Shown one piece after another: positions 1 through 6,774 of a DNA stretch of 11,926 bases (position 1 is the first letter of the stretch; every line of letters starts with the position of its first letter). The stretch spans positions 1 through 11,926 of the forward strand of contig CAMDZK010000013.1 in NCBI GenBank assembly GCA_945910665.1, given 5' to 3'. A model generated the notes under the pieces. The model ran no database searches, was not told the origin of the DNA, and saw only the letters and a program-made list of their open reading frames with translations. The DNA comes from an uncultured Peptostreptococcaceae bacterium (GTDB lineage: Bacteria; Bacillota; Clostridia; Tissierellales; Peptoniphilaceae). Position numbers and translations under genes: made by a program.

Positions 1-11
1 CGGAATAGGCC

Positions 12-596
12 ATGGAACTGTTACAAGAATTACAAATTTTCGCCAAAGAATACGATGTACCCATTGTGGAAGAAGAGGTGCGGGATTGTTTGGCCATGTT
101 TCTACGCATCCAACAACCAAAACGGCTCTTAGAATTGGGCACGGCCATTGGGTATTCGGCAATCTTTTTTGCAACACTTCTCCCAGAAGTTGAAATTATA
201 ACCATCGAGCGAGATGACGCCATGGCCTTCAAAGCCAAAGAAAATATTAAAAAAGCTGGCCTTACAGAACGTATCACGCTCCTGCATGGGGATGCAAAAG
301 AGCTTTTACCGACCTTAGATGGTTTTTTTGACGCCATCTTCATGGATGCGGCAAAAGGGCAGTACAATGCCTTTTTCACATTATTAGAACCCCTTTGGAA
401 ACCAGGGGGCGTTTTGTACGCGGACGATGTCTATTTTCATGGCATGCTCCACGACAAAGAAAAATACCATAAACGGAAAGTGACCATCGTCAAACGCTTA
501 CGTCAATATTTACAAATGATTCAAGAAACCGAAGGATATGAAAGCATCGTGCTACCAGTGGGCGATGGCCTTGCGGTGACGAGAAAGGAAGATTAA
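12..596 (+). CDS. trmR: TrmR-like SAM-dependent O-methyltransferase (tRNA wobble 5-hydroxyuridine methyltransferase)
   Basis: The 194-aa protein is a class I SAM-dependent methyltransferase of the COMT-like family (Methyltransf_3). It resembles B. subtilis TrmR (YrrM), which methylates 5-hydroxyuridine to 5-methoxyuridine at tRNA wobble position 34. The SAM-binding motif ELGTAIGYS is at residues 41-49, the acidic end of strand beta 2 (TIER) at 64-67, the metal-binding MDAAKGQY at 111-118, and the conserved C-terminal LPVGDGLAV at 181-189. The second metal-site motif reads ADDV (137-140), where the family usually has DN. The start is ATG at 12. An in-frame TAG lies at 6-8, so the reading frame cannot extend upstream. 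This leaves the protein roughly 20 residues shorter at the N-terminus than B. subtilis TrmR, and no good Shine-Dalgarno is visible in the 11 bases available. The next gene starts directly after its stop codon. Family assignment is firm; the tRNA substrate is inferred from synteny and similarity. Confidence 0.88.
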   Translation: MELLQELQIFAKEYDVPIVEEEVRDCLAMFLRIQQPKRLLELGTAIGYSAIFFATLLPEVEIITIERDDAMAFKAKENIKKAGLTERITLLHGDAKELLPTLDGFFDAIFMDAAKGQYNAFFTLLEPLWKPGGVLYADDVYFHGMLHDKEKYHKRKVTIVKRLRQYLQMIQETEGYESIVLPVGDGLAVTRKED

Positions 597-1820
597 ATGA
601 AAAAACCAGAATTACTCGCTCCCGCGGGAGATTTAGAAAAGTTAATAACCGCCGTCGACTATGGTGCTGATGCAGTGTACATGGCTGGCCATCGCGGTGG
701 CTTGCGCACGGCGTCCAAAAACTTCACGAAAGAGCAAATGGAAGAGGGGATTGCTTACGCCCATGACCATGGAGTCACTGTACATGTTACCTTAAATATT
801 CTACCCCACGAAGATGATTTGGTGGGAATGGAAGAATATATTCAAGAATTAGTCGATTTAAAGGTGGATGCTCTCATTATTTCAGACCCAGGAATTTTCC
901 AAATGGTGAGAAAAATTGCACCGAATATGCCCATTCATATAAGTACGCAAGCCTCGGTCACCAATGCAGAGACGGTGAACTTTTGGCATAATTTAGGCGC
1001 AGAGCGTGTCGTCCTAGCTCGTGAGCTTTCTTTAGAAGAAATTCGCTCCATTCGAGAAAAAGCAGATCCAGGCATCGACTTAGAAACTTTCTGCCATGGA
1101 GCCATGTGTATTTCCTATAGTGGTCGTTGTCTCCTCTCCAGTTATATGACGGGCCGCGATGCAAACCGTGGGGATTGTTCCCACGCTTGCCGTTGGAATT
1201 ATGCGCTCGTTGAGAAAAATCGTCCAGATGATACCTATGAAATCGTGGAAGATGAAAAGGGAAGTTATATTTTAAACTCAAAGGATTTATGTACACTTCC
1301 TCATTTGAGGGATATGTTAGAAGCGGGGGTCAGCAGTTTTAAAATCGAAGGCCGTGTGAAAAGCCCCTATTATGTGGCGACAGTGGTTCGCGCATACCGC
1401 ATCGCTCTCGATTTAGCGGTCGAAGACAAACTCACGGATGAAAAAATTGAAGAATTAGTCAACGAACTTCGTAAATGTAGTCATCGAGATTTTACCACTG
1501 CCTTTTTATATGGAAAGCCCGATGAAACTTCCCAAAACTACGCATCGGCAGGCTATACGAGAGAGTACGACTTTATCGCTGTCGTCACCGATGTACGTGA
1601 AGACGAAAATGCGATGTTTGTCTCCCAAAGAAATAAATTTTCCCTTGGAGACACTTTGGAGGTGTTAGAACCAGGGGATCAAGAGATTTCCTTTGTCGTA
1701 GAACAAATGGAAAGTGAAAAAGGGGAAGCGATTGAATCGGCTCCCCATGCGGAACAAATAGTCAAGTTGCCTTATGTGGCGGGTGTGCACCCTGGGGCAA
1801 TGCTTCGAAGAAAAAGATAG
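597..1820 (+). CDS. trhP: U32-family protein, TrhP-like tRNA hydroxylation protein
   Basis: The 407-aa protein belongs to the peptidase U32 family. It opens with the family signature KPELLAPAGDLEKL (3-16), followed by a TIM-barrel-like domain with GADAVY (23-28). The U32 signature ETFCHGAMC (163-171) lies in a cysteine-rich stretch with C166, C171, C178, C194 and C198, plus C232, consistent with an Fe-S cluster. FKIEGRVKSPYYV (248-260) is the usual substrate-side motif, and the last 75 or so residues match the small U32 C-terminal domain. Relatives once annotated as collagenases are now known to act in RNA hydroxylation; TrhP makes 5-hydroxyuridine at tRNA position 34 using prephenate. That product is the substrate of TrmR, encoded immediately upstream with zero spacing (stop 594-596, ATG 597). 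The Shine-Dalgarno (AAAGGAAG) lies within the end of trmR, suggesting translational coupling. B. subtilis has two paralogues at this locus; only one is present here, closest in size to YrrO. Confidence 0.87.
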   Translation: MKKPELLAPAGDLEKLITAVDYGADAVYMAGHRGGLRTASKNFTKEQMEEGIAYAHDHGVTVHVTLNILPHEDDLVGMEEYIQELVDLKVDALIISDPGIFQMVRKIAPNMPIHISTQASVTNAETVNFWHNLGAERVVLARELSLEEIRSIREKADPGIDLETFCHGAMCISYSGRCLLSSYMTGRDANRGDCSHACRWNYALVEKNRPDDTYEIVEDEKGSYILNSKDLCTLPHLRDMLEAGVSSFKIEGRVKSPYYVATVVRAYRIALDLAVEDKLTDEKIEELVNELRKCSHRDFTTAFLYGKPDETSQNYASAGYTREYDFIAVVTDVREDENAMFVSQRNKFSLGDTLEVLEPGDQEISFVVEQMESEKGEAIESAPHAEQIVKLPYVAGVHPGAMLRRKR

Positions 1821-1830
1821 AGGGATAATC

Positions 1831-2442
1831 ATGCATACCTTTACGTTAGGAATATGTGGCGGCAGTGGGTCTGGTAAAAGTACCGTCACGCAGAAAGTTG
1901 TAGAAGCGTTCGGAGAAGAGCACATCTTGGTTCTTGAACAAGATAGCTATTATAAAGACCAAACCCATTTACCAATGGAAGTACGTATACAAACGAACTA
2001 CGACCACCCCAATGCATTCGATACGGCGCTTTTTGTTGAGCATATCGAAAAGCTAAAACGCGGAGAATCCATTGAAATGCCCGTATACGACTACGCAATG
2101 CACACGAGAAAAAAAGAAACAGTAACAATCCATCCAAAACCCATTTTGATTGTCGAGGGTATTCTCTTGTTTTTTGATAAAGCGCTTAGGGACACGATGC
2201 ATTTAAAAGTGTATGTAGAGACAGACGCAGATGTTCGCATTTTGCGAAGAATCCAGCGGGATATGCATGATAGAGGTCGTTCCCTTCAATCGGTTATTGA
2301 CCAATACTTAAATACGGTGCGGCCATCCCACCTGCAATTCGTGGAACCTTCCAAACGGTATGCAGATATTATCCTACCCGACGGTGGTTACAATGAAATT
2401 GGGATTGAACTTTTAGTCGCCCGATTACAAAAACAAATTTAA
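1831..2442 (+). CDS. udk: Uridine kinase
   Basis: The 203-aa cytosolic kinase phosphorylates uridine and cytidine to UMP and CMP in pyrimidine salvage. The P-loop GGSGSGKST is at residues 10-18, the substrate motif QDSYYKD at 37-43, NYDHP at 56-60, PVYDY at 84-88, and an arginine-rich lid (RRIQRDMHDRGRS) at about 139-151. Length is normal for the family. The ATG at 1831 is chosen because it is preceded by TAGAGGG at 1818-1824 and matches the usual short N-terminus before the P-loop. An in-frame upstream ATG at 1774 would add 19 residues lying inside the upstream gene and unlike the family. It sits 10 bases after the U32 gene and is the last gene of the operon, being followed directly by a terminator. 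The B. subtilis locus has the same trmR-U32-udk order, there followed by greA, which is absent here. Confidence 0.95.
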   Translation: MHTFTLGICGGSGSGKSTVTQKVVEAFGEEHILVLEQDSYYKDQTHLPMEVRIQTNYDHPNAFDTALFVEHIEKLKRGESIEMPVYDYAMHTRKKETVTIHPKPILIVEGILLFFDKALRDTMHLKVYVETDADVRILRRIQRDMHDRGRSLQSVIDQYLNTVRPSHLQFVEPSKRYADIILPDGGYNEIGIELLVARLQKQI

Positions 2443-2446
2443 ACTA

Positions 2447-2480
2447 AAAGTGGCTCAACTTCTGTTGAACCACTTTTTTA
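2447..2480 (+). terminator. Intrinsic terminator after udk
   Basis: The left arm (2447-2459) pairs with the right arm (2464-2476) over 13 positions with one internal mismatch (C2454 against A2469). The loop is TTCT and a T run follows. It begins five bases after the udk stop codon and closes the trmR-trhP-udk operon. Confidence 0.9.
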
Positions 2481-2589
2481 GTGACTGCGGGTATCCTTAT
2501 GGTCTAAGACGAGTGCCACCTTCATCTCATCGACTCGTTCTTTATTATTGTATATATGTACTTCTTTCAATATAGTTTTGTTATACAAC

Positions 2590-2646
2590 TTACAACAGAA
2601 GTGGTAAATTGGGTACAATAGAAATGAATGAAATAAAGGAGGAAAC
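2590..2646 (+). promoter_or_regulatory. Putative promoter and ribosome-binding site of pepF
   Basis: A TACAAT -10-like hexamer is at 2614-2619. Possible -35 sequences around 2589-2595 (CTTACA or TTACAA) are weak and slightly far away (18-19 bp). A strong Shine-Dalgarno (AAAGGAGG, 2635-2642) precedes the ATG at 2647. A promoter must lie somewhere in 2481-2640, because the upstream operon is terminated; the exact hexamers are uncertain. Apart from this, 2481-2589 shows only a weak inverted repeat (ACGAGT at 2509-2514 with ACTCGT at 2533-2538) and no convincing gene. Confidence 0.4.
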
Positions 2647-4428
2647 ATGAAAGAATTTGTAAAACGCCATGAGGTTGACCCAGCGATTACATGGGATTTA
2701 TCCTCATTATTTACGACAGAAGAAGAAGTAAAAACAGAAGTGGACTCCATCGTCAAAGATGTGGAAGTTTTTGTCGAAACGTACGAAAACAAACTGGAAA
2801 GTGCAGATGACTACAAAAACGCATTGGATGCGTATCAATCCATTGCGGGTCGTGTGTATCGCGTGGGCAGTTTTGGATTTTTACATGCAGCCACCGATTC
2901 AACGGACAACGACCGCGTGAAATTATCCCAATTTATTCGTATGCGCACGGGTAAAGCAGCTGCAAAAATGGAATTTTTAGAACAGAGTCTAAGAGAAGAA
3001 TCAGAAGAGCTGTTAAACGAATTAAAGTCCATGGGTTATGATGCATATATTAAAGAAGTACTTCGTCAAAAAGAACGAGCGCTATCTTCCGATGTAGAAA
3101 ATGCCTTAAAACTTCTTTCACCAATCACCGATGGTGGTGAAGGACTCTATAACCGCGCAAAACTTGCGGATTTACGTTTTGAACCATTTACTGTCAATGG
3201 AAAAGAATACCCCATGAGCTTTGGCCTATTTGAAGGACATTATGAAGGGGAAAAAGATACAGATTTACGGAGAGCCGCCTTTGATCATTTTTATGAAGGT
3301 GTAGGCGACTACCGCCATACAATCGCTGCGATTTTAAATATGAACATGCAGAAGGATAAAATTATCTCCGAACTGCGTGGATTTGATTCTGTGATTGATT
3401 ACTTACTCTTCAACCAAAATGTGAGCCGTGAATTATACGAGCGCCAATTAAAAGGCATCATGAATGATTTGGCACCGATTATGCGTCGCTACGCAAAAAT
3501 CATGCAAAAAGAGCATGGGTTAGAAGAAATGACTTTTGCAGATCTTCTTTTATCCTTGCCAGAAGAATCAGACAAACGCGTATCCGTTGAAGAAGCAAAA
3601 GAAATCATCATGGAAGCTTTAAAGCCTCTCGGTGAAGAATATGGAGAAATATTACGACGTGCTTTTACGGAACGTTGGATTGACTTTGCTGAAAATGAAG
3701 GAAAATCAACGGGTGCTTTCTGTGCATCTCCTTACGGAGCCCATCCATATATTCTCATTTCTTGGAGCGGTTCCATGAGTGACTTATTTGTTCTTGCCCA
3801 CGAATTGGGTCATGCAGGTCATTTTGCCATTGCACAAAATCGTCAACAATTACTTGATACAAGACCTTCCCTCTATTTAATCGAAGCGCCATCGACCACA
3901 AATGAGTTGTTCTTAGCGAAATATTTACTGGAAAAAGCAGAATCAGAGCAAGAAAAACGCACCATTTACCAAATTATGATTGCGAGAACCTACTACCATA
4001 ACTTTGTGACCCATGGAATTGAAGGCGTATTCCAAAATAAATGCTATGAAGCGGTAGACCGAGGCGAAGCACTTACGGCCGATCAATATGATCAGTATTT
4101 TAGAGAAACCCTTGAAGAATTCTGGGGTGATGCAGTGACCATTCAAAAAGGAGCAGAGCGCACGTGGATGCGTCAACCTCACTATTATTCAGGATTATAC
4201 TCCTACACATATAGTGCAGGACTCACACTTGGAACGGAAGCCAATCGCCTCCTCCAAGAAGAAGGCGACGCTGCCGTGAAACGTTGGATTTCCTTCCTTG
4301 AAGCGGGTGGAACGAAAGATGTATTAGGACTTGCAAAACTTGCTGGTGTTGATTTATCTACAGATGCACCGCTGAAAAATACAATGAAAAAAATCGAAAC
4401 TCTCGTCGATGGAGTCGAAGGGAAATAA
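2647..4428 (+). CDS. pepF: Oligoendopeptidase F (M3 family metallopeptidase)
   Basis: The 593-aa zinc metallopeptidase of family M3B degrades short peptides in the cytosol. The zinc-binding HELGH motif is at residues 385-389 (catalytic E386), and the third zinc ligand is expected to be E413 in EAPSTTNE (413-420), the M3 signature. The N-terminal region (about 1-200) is the helical oligoendopeptidase N-terminal domain, including YRVGSFGFLHAATDS (71-85). The C-terminal HYYSGLYSYTYSAG segment matches the substrate-binding tyrosine and histidine region of the family. There is no signal peptide. Length is close to the usual 595-605 aa. The ATG start is supported by AAAGGAGG upstream. It stands alone between terminators, so it is probably monocistronic. 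Nothing points to a specialised substrate; general peptide turnover is the safe reading. Confidence 0.95.
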   Translation: MKEFVKRHEVDPAITWDLSSLFTTEEEVKTEVDSIVKDVEVFVETYENKLESADDYKNALDAYQSIAGRVYRVGSFGFLHAATDSTDNDRVKLSQFIRMRTGKAAAKMEFLEQSLREESEELLNELKSMGYDAYIKEVLRQKERALSSDVENALKLLSPITDGGEGLYNRAKLADLRFEPFTVNGKEYPMSFGLFEGHYEGEKDTDLRRAAFDHFYEGVGDYRHTIAAILNMNMQKDKIISELRGFDSVIDYLLFNQNVSRELYERQLKGIMNDLAPIMRRYAKIMQKEHGLEEMTFADLLLSLPEESDKRVSVEEAKEIIMEALKPLGEEYGEILRRAFTERWIDFAENEGKSTGAFCASPYGAHPYILISWSGSMSDLFVLAHELGHAGHFAIAQNRQQLLDTRPSLYLIEAPSTTNELFLAKYLLEKAESEQEKRTIYQIMIARTYYHNFVTHGIEGVFQNKCYEAVDRGEALTADQYDQYFRETLEEFWGDAVTIQKGAERTWMRQPHYYSGLYSYTYSAGLTLGTEANRLLQEEGDAAVKRWISFLEAGGTKDVLGLAKLAGVDLSTDAPLKNTMKKIETLVDGVEGK

Positions 4429-4434
4429 TATGAA

Positions 4435-4463
4435 AAAAGAGGCCTGCGGGTCTCTTTTATTTG
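4435..4463 (+). terminator. Intrinsic terminator after pepF
   Basis: The 10-bp stem (4435-4444 with 4449-4458) includes one G-U pair and has a TGCG loop. A T-rich tail follows (TTTTATTT). It begins six bases after the pepF stop codon. Confidence 0.88.
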
Positions 4464-4493
4464 AAGAATTTATGAAACCATAAAGAATGCAAA

Positions 4494-4522
4494 TGCACAA
4501 AAGTGATTCTATCCCGTATACT
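4494..4522 (+). promoter_or_regulatory. Putative sigma-A promoter of the activase gene
   Basis: TGCACA (4494-4499, 4 of 6 matches to TTGACA) and TATACT (4517-4522, 5 of 6 matches to TATAAT) are separated by exactly 17 bp. They lie between the pepF terminator and the activase start. The leader would be about 15 bases and holds the Shine-Dalgarno AAAGAGGTG (4531-4539). Confidence 0.55.
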
Positions 4523-4543
4523 AGGATTGGAAAGAGGTGCATC

Positions 4544-5311
4544 ATGTACTACATTGGAATTGATATTGGTTCGACGGCTACAAAAACCGTTGTACTGGAT
4601 GAAAATAAAGAAAAAATCCTACACATGGACTTGCGTCCTACTGGGTGGGATAGTCGCGAAACGGCGAATGGAATTAAAAGAGAACTGGAAAACATCGGTT
4701 ATGCGGACAATGTATGGACCGCGACGGGATATGGGCGAATTTCTGTTGACTTTGCCGATAAAGTCGTCACTGAGATTACCTGCCATGCAAAAGGGGCGGT
4801 CTTTTTAGCGGGAGAAGATATTACAGTCATCGACATCGGTGGACAAGATACAAAGGTCATCACCATGAAAAATGGCATGGTCCAAGACTTTATGATGAAC
4901 GACAAGTGTTCCGCAGGAACGGGCCGCTTCTTAGAAATTATGGCAAACACTTTAGGTGTTGGACTCGATACAATGTTTGAATTAGCAGCAAAAGGTGATG
5001 AGGTGGAAATTTCTTCCATGTGTACGGTATTTGCTGAATCGGAGATCATCTCTCTGATTGGAAAGGGATGCCCCAAAGAAGATATCGCAAGAGGTGTGGT
5101 CGACTCAATTGTAAAAAAAGTAAGTACACAAACAGCAAAACACCGAAACGAAAGTCCGAAGTACTTTTTAACGGGTGGCTTTTCTGTGAGTCCATATATG
5201 GTTCAAGCTTTGTCTGAAAAATTGGAAGCGGCAGTGATGACCCATCCCCATGCGCGTTTTGCCGGTGCATTGGGTGCAGCGCTTTTGGGAAAAAAGAAAA
5301 AATCATCGTAG
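4544..5311 (+). CDS. Acyl-CoA dehydratase activase (HgdC/BadF-BadG family, orphan)
   Basis: The 255-aa ASKHA-fold ATPase resembles HgdC, the activator (component A) of 2-hydroxyglutaryl-CoA dehydratase. The family is a homodimer that shares one [4Fe-4S] cluster and uses ATP to push a low-potential electron onto a partner enzyme. Phosphate-1 motif GIDIGSTATKT is at residues 5-15 and phosphate-2 motif DIGGQDTK at 97-104. The two cluster cysteines are expected to be C122 (NDKCSAGTGRFLE) and C160 (SSMCTVFAESE), matching the two ligands of HgdC. The adenosine motif TGGFS is at 210-214. The ATG at 4544 is preferred over an upstream in-frame ATG at 4487, because it has the Shine-Dalgarno and the normal N-terminus. 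No dehydratase subunit (HgdA/HgdB type) is adjacent, so its partner is unknown: a 2-hydroxyacyl-CoA dehydratase, a benzoyl-CoA-reductase-like protein or a double-cubane-cluster reductase encoded elsewhere. The family is certain; the pathway is not. Confidence 0.9.
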   Translation: MYYIGIDIGSTATKTVVLDENKEKILHMDLRPTGWDSRETANGIKRELENIGYADNVWTATGYGRISVDFADKVVTEITCHAKGAVFLAGEDITVIDIGGQDTKVITMKNGMVQDFMMNDKCSAGTGRFLEIMANTLGVGLDTMFELAAKGDEVEISSMCTVFAESEIISLIGKGCPKEDIARGVVDSIVKKVSTQTAKHRNESPKYFLTGGFSVSPYMVQALSEKLEAAVMTHPHARFAGALGAALLGKKKKSS

Positions 5312-5323
5312 AGAAATTAAATT

Positions 5324-5349
5324 GTGTAAAGGATTATCACATCGGGTAT
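5324..5349 (+). promoter_or_regulatory. Sigma-B-type promoter of the YflT-domain gene
   Basis: GTGTAA (5324-5329) and GGGTAT (5344-5349) are separated by 14 bp. The B. subtilis general-stress sigma-B consensus is GTTTAA, 12-15 bp, GGGWAW, so there is one mismatch in 12. The gene downstream has a domain typical of the sigma-B regulon. No well-spaced sigma-A pair is seen in the same 70-bp gap. A perfect AAGGAGG Shine-Dalgarno at 5368-5374 sits 8 bases before the ATG. Base-level match is seen; sigma-factor assignment is inferred. Confidence 0.5.
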
Positions 5350-5382
5350 ATAAAGACAAATACCTTTAAGGAGGCTACAACG

Positions 5383-6621
5383 ATGAGATGGGAAGTATTT
5401 GATACACAATTAGAAGTAATCGAACGAATCCAGCAGTTACAAGCGGAAGGGTACACCAAAAATGAAATCGAAGTATTCCATGACGCGTATCGTGACATTC
5501 CTGCAGTCGCAGAAGCGGATGTGGATATAGTAGACGTACAAGAAGAAAGCAGAGATGAAACGATTATCGATCGCTTTGTGCGTTGGGTATCTGGACATGA
5601 AACGATGGATCAACTCTTTGAGGACCATGATATGCCTGCAGAAGACCGCGAGCGTTATCGTGAAGCCGTCCGAAACGGAAAAATTATCATCGCTGTGGAC
5701 AGCCATGCAGAACATGATCATGTGTTGCATGATGAACACGACCACGTAGATGAAGATATGCGTAGAAATTCCAAACGAGAGAACAACGTTCTTCATAATG
5801 AATCAGTGGAAAGAAATCACGAATACGTGAATCGTGACCTTCGCTTTGACCCAGAAGATCCAATGGATCCAGAAAATAAGAAGAGAACATTCCACGACAA
5901 CCAAGTGGTTGATGGAACCAATGACGATTTAGTTAATCGTTATGGAAAAAAATCTACAAGTGTTGAAAATGAGCCGATTGCGGTTCCTCCAACAGAAGGT
6001 CAAGTCTATGAAAGTGACCTTACAAGAGAACACGATGTTCCACAAACCGATCATCGAGTGTATTCAGAAGACCCTTATGATCCTGCAGAAATTGATGAAG
6101 ATCCAAATCGTCCTCTCACGTATAAAGAGGAAGAAATGGTGGATCCAACCATCAGAAAAGATCATGATTTAGCCAATGAACCAATCGCAGTACCGCCAAA
6201 AGAAGATCAAATCTACGATGAAGATGTACGTAAAGACCTTCACGACAATCTCCATCATACGGATGCAAGAGTTTATTCTGAAGATCCATATGATGAGCAT
6301 GATGTCGATGAACAAGGGAATCAAGTCATTCGTAAAGATTTAGGCGTTGATCGTGATGAATTGATTGAAAAAGATCACGATGTGAAGTTACACCAACAAA
6401 CAGATTATAAAGGACAAGGACAAAACGAAGAAGTTATGAATCCGGAAGGCGAAGATTTAATCGTCGATAATCCAGATTACAATAAAGAAGAAATTCGTTT
6501 AGAAGAGCAAGTGAACAATCATTTCCACAAACCACATGTAGGAGAAGATGCGATTTTAGACCCTAATCAGCATCAATTCCCACTGGATGGAATGCAAGAG
6601 AAGAAAAACCACGACCTCTAA
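5383..6621 (+). CDS. YflT-domain (general stress protein 17M-like) protein with long acidic His-rich repeat tail
   Basis: The 412-aa protein has two parts. Residues 1 to about 107 match the YflT / heat-induced stress protein fold of B. subtilis GspM. It opens with a strand-helix pattern (WEVFDTQLEVIERIQQLQAE), then KNEIEVF, a short DRFVRWVSGHE segment, an RYREAVRNGKIIIAV strand and H108. The remaining 300 or so residues are very rich in Asp, Glu, His and Asn and lack any hydrophobic core, so they are probably disordered. They contain a His-Asp cluster at 108-125 and a near-duplicated block (196-240 and 265-311) sharing NEPIAVPP and RVYSEDPYD. There is no signal peptide or membrane segment. 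The ATG has a perfect Shine-Dalgarno, and a perfect terminator follows. YflT proteins are usually little more than the N-terminal domain; long repetitive tails are known in related proteins, but their function is unknown. Stress protection or metal/water binding is speculation. Confidence 0.85.
   Translation: MRWEVFDTQLEVIERIQQLQAEGYTKNEIEVFHDAYRDIPAVAEADVDIVDVQEESRDETIIDRFVRWVSGHETMDQLFEDHDMPAEDRERYREAVRNGKIIIAVDSHAEHDHVLHDEHDHVDEDMRRNSKRENNVLHNESVERNHEYVNRDLRFDPEDPMDPENKKRTFHDNQVVDGTNDDLVNRYGKKSTSVENEPIAVPPTEGQVYESDLTREHDVPQTDHRVYSEDPYDPAEIDEDPNRPLTYKEEEMVDPTIRKDHDLANEPIAVPPKEDQIYDEDVRKDLHDNLHHTDARVYSEDPYDEHDVDEQGNQVIRKDLGVDRDELIEKDHDVKLHQQTDYKGQGQNEEVMNPEGEDLIVDNPDYNKEEIRLEEQVNNHFHKPHVGEDAILDPNQHQFPLDGMQEKKNHDL
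5968..6306 (+). repeat. Imperfect in-frame tandem repeat within the YflT-domain gene
   Basis: Two copies of a block of about 69-71 codons start at 5968 (residue 196) and 6175 (residue 265). Shared segments are NEPIAVPP (offset 69 residues) and RVYSEDPYD (225-233 and 296-304, offset 71 residues), so the copies differ by a small indel. The nucleotide sequences have drifted more than the peptide motifs, which suggests the protein motifs are under selection rather than recently duplicated. Confidence 0.75.
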
Positions 6622-6641
6622 AAAAGTTCAAACCTTTACCG

Positions 6642-6676
6642 AAAGCATGTAAGTTTAACGCTTACATGCTTTTTTT
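6642..6676 (+). terminator. Intrinsic terminator after the YflT-domain gene
   Basis: A perfect 12-bp stem (6642-6653 with 6661-6672) has a 7-base loop, and the T run extends to 6676. It is one of the strongest terminators in the window. Confidence 0.95.
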
Positions 6677-6715
6677 ATGATTTTTCTACTCAATTTGTAC
6701 CTTGGGGCAAAGTCT

Positions 6716-6744
6716 TTGTATTTATTTTGCTAAGGGCTTATAAT
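6716..6744 (+). promoter_or_regulatory. Promoter of the lplA-lipA operon
   Basis: A perfect TATAAT is at 6739-6744, with TTGTAT at 6716-6721 and a 17-bp spacer. The predicted start lies near 6751, leaving a short leader with AAAGGAGG at 6761-6768. A palindrome, CAAAG-T-CTTTG (6708-6718), overlaps the upstream edge of the -35. Confidence 0.65.
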
Positions 6745-6774
6745 AGAATGAGGACATTCAAAAGGAGGAAGCCT

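Noticed and set aside
1774..1830. Longer uridine kinase start at ATG 1774
   Set aside because: The extra 19 residues lie inside the U32 gene, have no ribosome-binding site and are unlike the family N-terminus.
2478..2640. Minus-strand open frame between udk and pepF whose C-terminal part looks protein-like (ending in MKVALVLDHKDTRSH)
   Set aside because: It has no usable start codon or ribosome-binding site within the intergenic part, overlaps the udk terminator, and its upstream half is antisense to pepF. It could be a gene remnant but cannot be supported.
4487..4543. Longer activase start at ATG 4487
   Set aside because: It starts upstream of the likely promoter and lacks a ribosome-binding site; ATG 4544 gives the normal N-terminus.
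5942..6172. 76-codon alternate-frame ORF inside the YflT-domain gene
   Set aside because: It is an out-of-frame shadow of a low-complexity coding region with no start signal of its own.
6727..6774. Longer lplA start at TTG 6727
   Set aside because: It would place the start upstream of the TATAAT box and add 16 basic residues not typical of LplA; the TTG at 6775 has the ribosome-binding site.
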